The position numbers and the translations under genes are program-made. From Vitrella brassicaformis (taxonomy: Eukaryota > Sar > Vitrellaceae), in the NCBI GenBank assembly GCA_001179505.1, contig CDMY01000294.1:23902-87901 (forward strand): a stretch of DNA of 64,000 nucleotides. The letters are read 5' to 3'. Numbering within the stretch: position 1 is the stretch's first letter; every line of letters starts with the position of its first letter. The notes beneath the pieces are model-generated. The model did not search any database. It worked only from the letters and a program-made list of their open reading frames with translations, and had not been told where the DNA came from. Positions 34,196 through 45,419 of this stretch are shown one piece after another.

Positions 34196-35122
34196 TCATT
34201 CAACGTCAATGAGGTGCAAGTGGTCGACCGACTCGCGTCTCAGTGCATTGCTGCAGTTACCAGTGTAGAGATACAAGACACACAGACGTCTTCTGAGCGT
34301 CAGGCCTCGTGTGGTGCTCGTCAGGCGTCCTCATCGGTGAGTTCTCACCTGACGGTGCCGCGAAATCCGCACACGAAGATTTTCTTGCCCGTGGTCTGTT
34401 TGACCCTGTCCAGTGCGTGAAAGAAGTCACCTGACCCGCAGCGAGAAGTGCACCCGAGTCCAAACACAGACAGCCAAATATATATTCTCTGGCGTATAAT
34501 GTTCTCTCACCGTCTCCAGAGAAGAGAATCACGGCATCGACATCTCTCTCTCTAGCTGCTTCGTCGCGATGGCCACATCCGCGCCCTGCTGCACAGTCCT
34601 TCCGCCATGCCCCTGCTTCGTCTCCACCTCCCATACCGAAACACCGCTGCGCTCGATACTCTCGTGCAGTGCACCCATCTGGTCACGGCGCTCTCTCCAC
34701 CTCGCCGGCTTCGTGTTGACGAAGACCGAGTGGTTTCTCTGGAAGATGATCTCCTTGCCCAGTCGTGACCCGAAAGCCTGTTTCATCTCGTTGCTGTAGC
34801 GAGAGAAGTCCTCAGACGAGAAGCGAGTCCGAGATGCACTTTCATGGCAGTGGATGACGTTCGCTCCGTCGACGACCAACGCGCATCGGACCGTCCTTTC
34901 TCGTCCGCTGGTGAGCCAATAGCCAAGCGCCAAGCCTGCACCAAGGAGTGCTCCGCCGGCGAGCATTGCTCCCAGACCGTCGTTGTTCTCCTCCCTCTCC
35001 CTTTCCTCCCTCTCCTCCTCGTTCCTACGATACAAGCAAGGACACAGGCGGACAATCATCTCCGTATCGACTCTATCGAGATCTCTGGTGCGACCTGACC
35101 TGCCGTCTGCTCTCCGGCTCAT
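34196..35122 (-). CDS. Membrane-anchored NYN-domain (PIN-like) protein
   Basis: ATG 35122 (MSRRADGRSGRTRDLDRVDT) is the first ATG in the open frame. A charged Glu/Arg run (NEEEREEREREENN) precedes one hydrophobic segment (GAMLAGGALLGAGLALGYWL), a likely membrane anchor. The NYN domain starts RCALVVDGANVIHCHES (first acidic residue), continues QQGADVAIATKQLERE and, after an intron, DAVILFSGDG|DFFHALDRVK (third acidic cluster), then KKIFVCGFRGTV. The last exon reads LYTGNCSNALRRESVDHLHL IDVE, stop 34196-34198. NYN proteins are Mg-dependent RNases of the PIN-like fold. The Asp set expected for catalysis is visible (DGAN, GADV, SGDGD). A membrane-tethered RNase role is inference. Confidence 0.8.
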
Positions 35123-35746
35123 CTCGGACACAAGGAGATCTGACGCCGGGGGGAAGCGGTTCACGGGTAGGGAATGGTCTCCGAACGGAAGCAAACAACA
35201 CCAGCTGCGGTCGACGAGGCAAAGACACGAGGGTTGGGGTTAGGGGTTTGCGGCAGGCGGAACCCTAAACCCTTATCGTTGGTCACCTCCGTAAGCCTCC
35301 GCGGCTCTGACCTGAGTCAGGCGTATTGTGTCTGAGGGCAAACCGCACATGTACAGCACACGCACGGACAGACAGACAGATGTCTGGGCGAAAAATGCGC
35401 ACGCGGACAGAATGCATGCATGCACACACATGCACCAGGAGGAAGATGTGTATCCACACACATACACGTGTCACGGGCAGCAACAGATCTCATCGTAGAC
35501 TGTCAGTAAGGAAGGGTGTGGAAAATGGGATACTACTCTACAGCTGACTGACTGCCACAAATACACTCACCACTCACTCCCTTACCCACACATACACACA
35601 CACAAGGACAACCGGACAAGCAAGTTGGAGGAAAAAGACGACAAGTCTCACGTCCGTCTCTCTCAGCACACAACATGAACCGACCGATAAACGCATTCGT
35701 TGATCACACTCACGCACTCATCCATGCACAGAAACTGATGGCCTGT
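35123..35746. other. Intergenic/promoter region with telomere-like motif
   Basis: The 5' flank of the NYN gene and 3' flank of the F-box/WD40 gene. It contains the telomere-like inverted motif at 35232-35275 and CA-rich tracts (35420-35470, 35590-35605). No exon is supported. Confidence 0.5.
35232..35275. promoter_or_regulatory. Telomere-like inverted motif (telo-box)
   Basis: GGTTGGGGTTAGGGGTTT, then 10 nt, then AACCCTAAACCCTT. The right half is two units of the plant-type CCCTAAA telomere repeat, and the left half is a degenerate inverse. It lies about 110 bp upstream of the NYN gene start. In plants short telo-boxes (AAACCCTAA) are promoter elements; that role here is inference. Confidence 0.5.
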
Positions 35747-38700
35747 CTACCCCCCGCCGTATCTGCAGTGCCCGATGCCCTCGTGCTCGTCGTCCTCTCC
35801 TCTCTCCTGATCAAAACCCCCCTTGATGGTCGCCAGTGCGATGAACGATGCCTGGCGCTCGGAGTAGGTGGCGATCAGCGCACCCATCTGCAGCGCCTTG
35901 GTGGGATGCCCTCTCAACGACTGCACATACTCTGACCGGCTCCTCATCTCGGGGTAGGGCGTGGGGGGGCGAGATGTGGCTCCTGCTGCCTGCTGCTGGT
36001 TTGGCGGTTGCTGAGCCATGGCTGGGTCGTGTTGTTGCTGCTGCTGCTGCGTGTCGGTGTCTTCGCTCTCATCGATGACAGACGGGGAGGGGGGCGGGGG
36101 CGGGGTGGGCGGCTCGGCTATCGACATACCAGGAGGGGGAGGGCCCGCGAACGGCATCCGACGACGGACCTGCCAACACACACACATACAAGACCCACCA
36201 CGTCTATGTGTCCGCTGTGTGCGCGTTGACTAGGGTGGTTGACTGACGTACCGATGAGACGAGGAACCGTATTGCCTGAGAGAATCCGGGCATGCGTGAG
36301 CCCCAGAGCGGGTTGCTGAGCAGCATGAGGCTGCCCTGCCCGTCGAACGAGACGGATGCGTTGCGGCCGGCCAGTCGTCGCGAGAGGGCCGTGCTGTCGT
36401 AGCCCATCCTGCTGGAGGAGGGGTCGGTGTCGCTCGGCAGGGGCGTCTTGAGCAGACCGTTGAAACGGATGATACCGTAATCCTCACCTGACATATATAT
36501 CAACCATGGCAGGGAGTGTGTGCTGTGCAGTGGTGGCTTGGCTGTGGCTGGGATGGGATACTCATGTATGGTGCCTACCGTGAATGCCCATGACTCGGAC
36601 GAAGCTCTCGTCTGTGGCGGCGGTGATGAAGTGACGACTGGTTGACAAATACAACGACCTAAAGAAGAAAAAAACGCAGGCCAGGCAGACAAAGAACACA
36701 TACCTCGGGTGTGTCTGTCAGACTTGTCTGCTGCCGTCCGACTGACGTACCTGCGGTAGTTTTGCTGAGAGTGCAGCGGCGGCACCTGCAGGCCGTCATG
36801 CGATGGGTACTCACACGCACTGCCCAGCGAGAACTGATGCAGACTTGCATCGATGCCACTGCACAGCAGGAATCGGTCGTCGGGCGAGAAGCAGCACATG
36901 ACGTTGAGACACCCCGTGTGGAAACATTGAGCCGGCCGGCTGCTGCAGATCTTCTCACGCAAATCCCACAACCTGCACACGACAACAGGCAACAGACCAT
37001 CAGCCTTTGGCACACACACAGAGAGAGAGAGAGAGAGACCCCGCCGAATGCTCACTTGCACGTCTGGTCGAACGACGATGTCGCGAAAATGTGAGGCGAG
37101 TGATTGGAGAACCTGGACAGCAGACACACACACAAGAGACACAGAGAGGTCACGAACGTGCCTCTGGTGCTGCCGGGGGCTTGGATTCCTTCCTGACCTC
37201 AGTATGTTGATGTGGTGGTGGTGCACGTTGTCGAACACCTGCAGCTGCCGCGCCGTGGCCACGTCATACAGCGCCAAGTCGCGCCTAAAGCCTGACGTCA
37301 TGAAGTAGTCGTCACTCACATTCACTGACAAAGAACTACACACACACACACAGAGAGACGGGGAGGGAGCAATGGATACACACATCGACCGACACAGAGA
37401 TGGCCGGAGGGCGTATGGTATCTGGCCCACCTACCTGAGTTGTTCGAATCTTCTGCAGCTGTGGAGTCTCCTGAGTCCCCTGCCCAGGCCCTCGTTTTCG
37501 TCCCACTGCAGCATGCAGGTGGTGCCATCGTTGGCCGCACCGCATATGGCGATGGTGGGGTGCAGATGCAGCCACGCCAAACCCAGGATGGGGCACTGCG
37601 CCACGGGCTCCCTGCCGACTGACACATCCCTCTCGAAGTCTATCACCGACACCTGCACACACACAATGTGTGTGTCTCCACTGTAAAGGACACACGTCAT
37701 TCCTCTCTCCCTCTCTCCCTCCCTCCCCGGCTCACCGCGCCACTTTTGTGTCCAACGAGCATCACATCTTCCCTCACAGGATGGAACTCAAACTGCCGCG
37801 CGTCGCGGGAGGTCCGCACCACCCGCAGGTCCTCGTGCGGCACCACACGCCAATTCGGACTCGACCAACCCTCCACCATTGCGCCCTCCTTGGCTCTCCG
37901 GCCATTGGGGGCCATTGGTGGGCGTGTGGCGGGCTCGCTGACGGGGGGCAGGTGAAATGCATAGCTCTCGGAGTAGGAGCGACATCGTGTCTTGGCTGCT
38001 GCTGCTGCTGCCGCTGTGGTGGTGGTGCATGTGGAGTGAGCGAAGCTGTATCTGTGTCGCTGCTCGCACTCATAGTGGTGGGGATGTGCCGCGGGGCTGT
38101 CGCAGCGGAAGTCCATCTGACAGGGGGGAGGGAGACAGGGGGGGAGGAAAGGGAAGGACACACACACACACACACGTGTATCATGGCTGGATCCCCTCTC
38201 CCTCTATCGGTACCTCTGAGTCGTCATCCGACATGCCGATGATTCCGTCGTCCTCCTGATCTTCCCCAGCACCAGCACCAGCACCAACACAAACCTCACA
38301 AGGCTTCTCGTCCGCAGCGCTGTCCCCAGCCGGCTGGCGACACCTCGGCGACGGCGGCGACGGACCCGCCCCAAGCAAAGGCGAGCTGGGCCAGCCCTCC
38401 TCGGTGCCAGCCGTGACCCAGCTGTGGGTCTCGCCCCTCTCGTCGTCGTCACCGCCCTCGCCATCGTCGCTCACCACATCGCCACTCGGCAATGGCAGGG
38501 ACTGCTCACAGCACGATGACGCGTCAGAGCCCTCATCAGCCCCATGTGGAGTGGGCTCGACCTCTCGAACCAGCAGCATGACTCTCTGTGTGCCGCTGGT
38601 CGATGGCTGCCTGGGCCCTCGTGTGCGGTAGAGTCCGCTGCGCATGGCGAGTGCCCACTGGAAGCAGCGGCTGTTGGCGGCCGTTAGAGTGTCGGGCGAC

Positions 38701-40545
38701 GGGGGGGTAGCAAGGTGGATGGTGACACGCTCCGACGAGCACCACCTCAGATCCTCTCTCAGCTTGAGGGTGGGCTTGGGCTGATCCAGCACTGATTAAT
38801 CAAACACACCACAGTCAGCGTAGCACACACAGTACGTCAGCAAATCACCCGTGTTGTGCGGCCAGCAGAGACTGTTTGGCTTACGTGGCTGGTGTGGCCG
38901 TGTTGGGTTGGCCCATAGGAAGCCGCTGACGGTCTCCATGACGGCCAGGCCCATGACTCGCTCCAGATGTCGACTTAGGGCATCCAAAAGGTCGCCAAGA
39001 CAGGCGTCACGATCCAACTCAAGGTACGTCTCCTCCATGCTGTGGTCGTCACACTGCAGGCAGACAGGCAGGCATCAGGCACACCAGTTGCACGACCGCC
39101 TGTGTGTGTATGTTATGTGTTTCTGTCTGCTTTTGTTTGTATGGTCACCCGTATAAGCACGATGAAGGTGTCATCAAAGCCGGCGATCGTTGCGCCCTCC
39201 AGTACATGTGCCTCGAAGTAGATGGCCTCCTCCCCGTCCCTCGCAGCCCCATGACGCTCAACCAGACTCCATTGCTCGTGGCCACGCAGGCCCAGGTCCC
39301 CCAGGCTGGCCCTCTGCCCGTCCTCCCTCCCAGGCAGCCTCCACCGTTGGTCGACCACACGGATGGCGTCTTGCGGGCAGTCGCATGACGACAGCAGCTG
39401 GCCGATGTCGGCAGATGGCAGCCAGAATGGAGGCGAAAAGTCATGACTGTCGCTGGCGTCCACCATGGGTGTGTCGCCGTCCACGGCGGGGGAGAAGTGC
39501 TCGGCGGCTTCGCCGTGGGGGGAGGGCATCTGGATGAGCACTTGTGAGGGCCACTCGAGCATGAGGGCCTGGTCGGCAGTCAGCACACCCGAGGGCGACA
39601 CCGCACAGCCAGGACGCCCGCCGGCTGCAGGCAGACACACGGAACAGAATAAACACATTTCAGCAAGCCAGGTATTCCCTCGCTTCGTGTTTGTCTCTCT
39701 GTCTTGCTCACCTTGAACCTTCCTGAGTCTGAGCGGCATGAACTTGGGTATCCCGTCACAGACCACACGCAACGCATCCAACAACAGCGCACCCGTCAGC
39801 CGACCACCAGACGAAGCAGGACAACAAGAAGTAGACGAAGGTGACGACGACGATGGAACTGACACGGGGACCGCGGGCAGCCTGATGTCCATGCCCTGGA
39901 TCCTCACTGTCACGCTGCGATGCCGCACCCTCTCCAGCCTCATCGCCACCGTCGGCACCACATGCCGGCTCACGTACTGCTTCGACGCCCGCCCTGGATG
40001 CGGCCGCATCATCGACCTGGGGCTGGTCGAGATGCGCAGGACCTTGCCGTCGCGCGATGACCGGGGTGAGGTGTCGTCTGTGTGAGGGGGAGCGGAGGAG
40101 GGGCAGGGGCGGTCGGCGATGGGCTGCCGTGTGGTCGACCAGTGGAGACGAAACAGCTTCCGCCAGTTGATCAGACGCTCCACTGATGGACAGACAGACA
40201 ACCAGAGAAGGAGAAAACAGCCATATGAGGGAAAAGGGCAGGAGAAGTGACAGAACATCGTGTGACTGACTCACCAGGTATGCCGAGAGTGAAGGGGCAG
40301 GCCCACGAGTCAAATTCGCGCCTCCTGGCGGCCTCTCCGTCCTCGTCGATGATCTTGCTTCTCTGGCAGTAGTGGCGCCAGTTGGTGCCCCCCTCGGGCA
40401 GGTTGCGGAAGAGGGAACAGCATGCCTCCAGCCGCCGGTAGTCACACGGGTCCAGGTAGTCAAGGATCTCAAACCACAGCTGCGGACAGATGGGCGGACT
40501 GCGAGTCCACGAGGATGACATGCGGGGAGCACGACTCTCACTCAT
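35747..40545 (-). CDS. F-box/WD40 protein with DWD box
   Basis: ATG 40545 (MSESRAPRMSSSWTRSPPIC) leads to an F-box: PQLWFEILDYLDPCDYRRLE, ACCSLFRNLPEGGTNWRHYC. Further N-terminal regions follow (ERLINWRKLFRLHWST, GFDDTFIVLIRCDDHSMEET, LDRDACLGDLLDALSRHLER). A long acidic Ser/Asp linker (about 38.6-38.2 kb) precedes the WD40 half: RVVRTSRDARQFEFHPVRED, CPILGLAWLHLHPTIAICGA, NVSDDYFMTSGFRRDLALYD, HSPHIFATSSFDQTCK|LWDLR (about 37.11-36.95 kb), GCLNVMCCFSPDDRFLLCSG, and SGEDYGIIRFNG. The C-terminus is Pro/Gln-rich and ends at TAG 35747-35749. The IFATSSFDQTCKLWDLR stretch fits the DWD (WDxR) box by which WD40 substrate receptors bind DDB1, while an F-box binds SKP1. FBXW5 combines both. It is likely a substrate adaptor of a cullin-RING ubiquitin ligase. 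Continuity across the linker is by phase only. Confidence 0.75.
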
Positions 40546-40649
40546 CTGTAATCAGCCGATGACATTTGATGCACTGATCTTCATGACATCTCTCGTTTGC
40601 CTTGGGAAGCCTTCCTCCGACTTGGGTCTCATCCTCAAGTCCCAATCAC

Positions 40650-40669
40650 AGCTCGCACATCTGCGAGCT
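40650..40669. promoter_or_regulatory. Palindromic AGCTCGC-6-GCGAGCT box
   Basis: Inverted pair with spacer ACATCT, in the 305-bp space between the divergent F-box/WD40 and DRAM-like genes. Confidence 0.45.
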
Positions 40670-40850
40670 GAGCCCGCGTGCGAGGATCTCGCTTTTCCCT
40701 CCCCCTCGACAGCCTCCGACAGCGCCGCCAAGCACAGCAGAGCGGGATCAGCCAAGCTCGCCGAGTGTCTCCTTCCCGCAGCCAGCCACCGACGTCAGAC
40801 CCAACAGCTCTCTCCCCGAGTGGTGGTTGACGAGTGTGGGAAGCGCCATC

Positions 40851-42590
40851 ATGATCCCCTCATGTGCGGGCGGTGACAGGAGGCGGGACGGCCGGCAGCG
40901 GCGCCCCAGGACGTATTCCCTGACTGACCTCTATGAGGCCGCCCCTGAGAGGCTGCTCAAGGGGCTGCCGTGCTCTGCGTGGCTTCTGTCGGCTGTGCTG
41001 TTCTTCCACGCGGCGCCGTTTGTCATCTGCTACCCCTTGTCCGTCCTCACAGGATCCCTCAAATACCCACGGTGAGTGAGCGAGAGTGTGGGAGGCGAGA
41101 CAGGGGATTTGCCTGGCCTGTGGATGCGTGTCGCTTGTCTTGTCTGATGGTGTGTGTCAGGCTGTACCCCTCAGAGGCGTTTGGCCATCCGCCGTCGATC
41201 TATGTGTGTTCGCTGCTGGCGCCGCTGGGCACCATCTGCTGGCTGCTCTTCACGTGGCGGTTCGCCACGGCCATCGACCGGTACCTGCCGTCAGCCGTCG
41301 AGCGCGGGTACATTCAGCTGTGTGTGCTGCTGTCGGTGACGATCCACATCGGGCTGACCGGCCTGGTGTCCATCCCCCTCCCCGTCTACCCCATCGGCCA
41401 CTACATTTTTGCGGGCCTCTACTTCTCCTCGTGCGCCCTGCAGTGCCTCTTCTTCGCGTACGTCATCGACCACTCCATCGCCTCCCCTATGTCGACGGCT
41501 ATGGACGGGCTCAGGCTCGAGCCTGTGGTGCGCTACGCGGCGGCCTGGGGGCAGATTGTGTGCGCGGCCGTGATGGCGGGTGTGGCGATCTTTACGCCCT
41601 ACGAGATGCCGTTCGTCATCGCGGAGTGGACGTTCATATCGTTTGTGGTGCTGTACCAGTGGTCGAGCTTCCCCTTGGCGCACTTCACCGACCGGCAGCA
41701 GCCGATGGAGCCGCACTTCATCGAGTCCATCCCGGCTCTGCCCAAACTGGCTTCCCTCTCGCAGCTGCCGCGGCTCAAGTCCCTCCCCTCTATCGCATCC
41801 ATCGCCTCGCTCCCTAACATCTCCACACACTCACTCAGGTACACTACACACCAGACCACACCTGCCTGCCTGACTTCATTGCGTGTCTGTGTGTCTGTGT
41901 CTGTGTCTGTGCAGGCTGCGGATTGCCGTGAGCGATTCTCAACCCCCCTCCCCTTCGACAAAGGGCAGCAACGGCGGTGTCGACGAGGCGCGCAGCGATG
42001 ACCTCATCGACGCCGCCAACAACACCGCAACCACCACCACCACCACAACGGTTGTCGAGTGGAGCGACAAGGAGGAGAACGTCAAGGGCGGCTACTTCTG
42101 GAACCACGGCCAGCCATTTCTGTTCTTCGCCGCACCACTCTCGTCCCCATCATCCACCAAGCACACCCGCGGCACCCTCAGCACCGCATCCACTTCGCTC
42201 AGCGTATCGAGCCTCATCCCATTGAAGGGCGGGACATCCTCTCGGGTGCCCGGAGAGGGAGAGGGTGAGGGGGAGGGGTACTCTGAGCCTCACCGAGACG
42301 GCACTAGTGATGGCGAGAGCAGCAGCCTGCCCGACATGAGTGAACTTGCCAGTGAGAGCCCCACCGATGAGTCTGCCTCTGCCCTGACCCATGACGACGA
42401 CTGGGTGATCGTGGACGCTTCACACCCTGCACACACCGACACGAAGAGAGGGGTGGGGGAGAAGGGGAGCGGGGCGCTGTCGCCATCGGCAGCATCGTCG
42501 GTGTCATCAGCAGCAGCATCGCAAGATGGCAGTCTTGTGCATTCGTGCTCTTGCAGTGACATGTATCGATCACTCATGGTGGGTGCGTAG
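40851..42590 (+). CDS. Frag1/DRAM/Sfk1-like multispanning membrane protein
   Basis: ATG 40851 (MIPSCAGGDRRRDGRQRRPR); the open frame runs further 5' without a better ATG. About six hydrophobic segments: AWLLSAVLFFHAAPFVICYP, PPSIYVCSLLAPLGTICWLL, GYIQLCVLLSVTIHIGLTGL, HYIFAGLYFSSCALQCLFFA, YAAAWGQIVCAAVMAGVAIF and FVIAEWTFISFVVLYQW. The order and loops (PLSVLTGSLKYPRLYPSEAF) fit the Frag1/DRAM/Sfk1 family, whose members affect PI4P/GPI-anchor remodelling or autophagy in other eukaryotes. A long cytosolic Ser/Thr/Glu-rich C-terminal tail follows an intron near 41839-41914 and ends at 42590. Three exons. The family assignment is good; the particular role is unknown. Confidence 0.78.
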
Positions 42591-45419
42591 CCAGCCGAGC
42601 CACGTGGGGTGGGGCGGGGTGGGGGGCAATCCATGTCTGTCTATACTCTCCCTGCCCTGGGTTGTCTACTACCCACTTGCTTGGCTTCTTCCCTTGTGTC
42701 TGTCTTTCTTGTTTTGGCATCTATCTATTGCATGCTCTCTGTCTGTCTGAGGGGTGGTTGTGTATCTATCGGACATACCATGGCGGTGTAGCGTAGCCGG
42801 CCCCCAATCGATTTTGGTCCTCTACTTGACTCACTCACTCACTCACTCTCTCTCCTGTCGACCGACCATTTTGCCCCGTATGCCATCCCCACAAACACAT
42901 ACACACATACATACGTCCGTCCCATTCATGCTAACTGACCTCTGACATGGGTGTCTGTCTGGTGGAGTGTCGATGAGTGGCGAGAGCCCCGCGGTTGTCT
43001 GTCAGTCTTTCTGTCTTTCTGTCGAGTATGTGAATGCATGTGTGTGTGTGTGTGTGTGGATTGCTCGATACCTATCATCATGTGTGCAGTGAAAAAGGAG
43101 AGAGAGATACAGAGAGTCTATCGGTGAGAGAATGCAATCGAATGCGATGCGATGCGGCGTGTGTGTCGGTGCGCAAGGTTTTTGACCGGCTGCCGGTCCC
43201 ATACTGACTGGCCGGCACTTGGGATGGAATGTGTGCCTTCCTGCTTGGCTTGCTGCTCTGGCTTTTTCGTCTTTCTTGTGCACACGCACGCCAGACACGC
43301 ACCCGGAGAGGGGCGAGGGCAGAGATGGAGGGGGGGAGAGACGGAGTGGCTGCCAGCTATTGTGGGGAGGGACCACACACGCATACCTGGATGGATGGAT
43401 GGATGCCCCGCTGCCTGTGATGATGAAGGGAAGGTTTTGAATGCATACACACACTGTCAGTCAGCTTTTGTTTCTCGTTCGCTCTCACATCCCATCCGCC
43501 CACGGACCCACCCCATTCTTGCTTGTTGCCTGTCTGTCGTCTCTTTGCATGCCATTAATGCATGTGACGAGCACAGAGGACGGACAGGGGATCATATCAT
43601 GCAAGAGGCATGGTATCGTCTGCACAAGGCAGGCAAGGCCGCATTTTTGTAAACAGGGGCAGTGTGGCGCACGGACGGGTGGACGGATGATAGGTGTGAC
43701 GGATGATAGGTGTGCACAGACAGACAGCCTATTTTTGGATGGATGGATGGATGGGTGGCACCTCGTGAGGAACTGAGCGCATTGAGGGAGTGCAGTGAGC
43801 TGAAGGGAATCTCCGTTTTGCTGCCGTGCCTGTTGCTGTCGTTGGGTGCCCTCGGTCATGTCCATCCTTGTGACCTCCCCTGTGTGGCATCGATCGTTGC
43901 CACATATGGTGAGGATGCGTGGAGGGAGATGACTGCGGCGCCCCACAGACAGAACAGCATGGACACGCACTCCTCTTCGACAGGCGTGGGTCGGTAGCCA
44001 GTGGTCTCCTCGAATTAGCTGAAATGGTGTGTTGCCTGCTGTCTTCATCTTCCTCGGCACATCTGTGCTTCCGTGGTGGTCAGACCAGCCGTCATGGGTA
44101 TGCGTGTGCTGACGTGGTCGAAGACAGCCGGCAACACCAGGGATGACGAGGACAGGCAGGCCACAAGAGGGAGGAAGGGAGCTCACGTGTGCTTACGAAT
44201 TCACGACTGCATTCTGCTCTCTCTGTCCATCCATTCATCCATCCATGCGATGCCATGCCATCCCATGCCATGCCATGCCATCCGTGCACCCACCCATTTT
44301 GAGGCGCCACGTCAGTCATGTCATGCATACCACCATCTCTCTCTCTCTCTCTCTCCCCCAGACGGCAATTAATGTTCACCCCCCTCTCCCTCCCCCCATA
44401 CCCCATACACACACACACATCTATTATGCGGATGGGGTGACCCATGTGGTTGGTTGTACAGACCTTTTCTCCTAGGCAGTGTGGCATGGGTGGGCGTCCT
44501 GTCTGTCGTCTGTGGAAATTCGGTTCTATGCTTTGGCTCGGCTCGGTTGTGACTGACGATTTGATTGATTGAGCTGAGCTAGAAAACACTCAACACTCCC
44601 GACGATTTTTGCACGTGGGGTGGGTGAGGTCACTGGCGCACGCCCGGATGGCTGACGCTCGGTGTTTATGTCACGTGTGCGTGTGTGATGTGTGGTGTGG
44701 TGTGTGTGGGGTGATGCGATGCACTCATGGGGACCAATTGACTCACTCGTCAAGGCTTCATTTGGCAGCAGAGTGAGCGAATTCCATGTCACGTGGCTGT
44801 GCCCGCCCCTGCAGTGCTTCGCCGTTCGTGGCAGTGGCGGGCAGGTGGTGGAAAACAGCTTCCTCGCATTCGTCCCGTCCGCTGGGCGCATAATCAGTCA
44901 GGCATTTGCAGACAAGTTGAGCGACAAGTTGACCATGGTCCTTCCCTCTCCTCTGGCTATCGACCGACAGGACACCAACTGCCCACACATATTCACATGC
45001 ATATCTACAAGCAACAGGTAGGCAAGCTACACACCTACCTACCTGCCGGTCAGTTGCCTCTCTCCCTCCCTCCCTGCGTTGCTTTCCTCATGAATATGTC
45101 TGCATCATTCACACGCATGTACGGTACGCACAAGTCAGTCAGTGGGTCCCCGTCAGTCAGTCATACATACGCACACACGAGCCACGCTCACACGGATCCA
45201 CCAAGCCAAGGTAGTCAGTCGGCCAGATGAAGCGACTCGCATCACACCACCATCTGTCCACATCCACCGGATATCAGATCTCTGTCCACCCATCCATCCA
45301 CGGCGTCTCTCTTATCACGTGGGGGCCGTCGGCTCTGTGCGCACCCTGCAGGCACAAGCCAATTATTCACAGCACATGCAGGTCGTATGTGTGCGGGTCG
45401 GCCTCCTTCCTTTTCTGAC
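42591..45419. other. Long gene-poor stretch
   Basis: About 2.8 kb between converging genes. It holds many short simple repeats: TG (43040-43058), GGAT (43390-43404, 43737-43754), a tandem 18-mer GACGGATGATAGGTGTG (43683-43717), ATGCC (44250-44280) and CT (44336-44356). Open frames near 43.7-44.0 and 44.7-45.0 kb lack clear splice or family support. Confidence 0.6.

Noticed and set aside
43710-43997. Plus-strand frame with a hydrophobic stretch
   Set aside because: Starts in a GGAT repeat; no splice partner or recognisable domain.
44692-45021. Open frames on both strands near 44.9 kb
   Set aside because: Neither has splice sites that join to a neighbour; composition is ambiguous.
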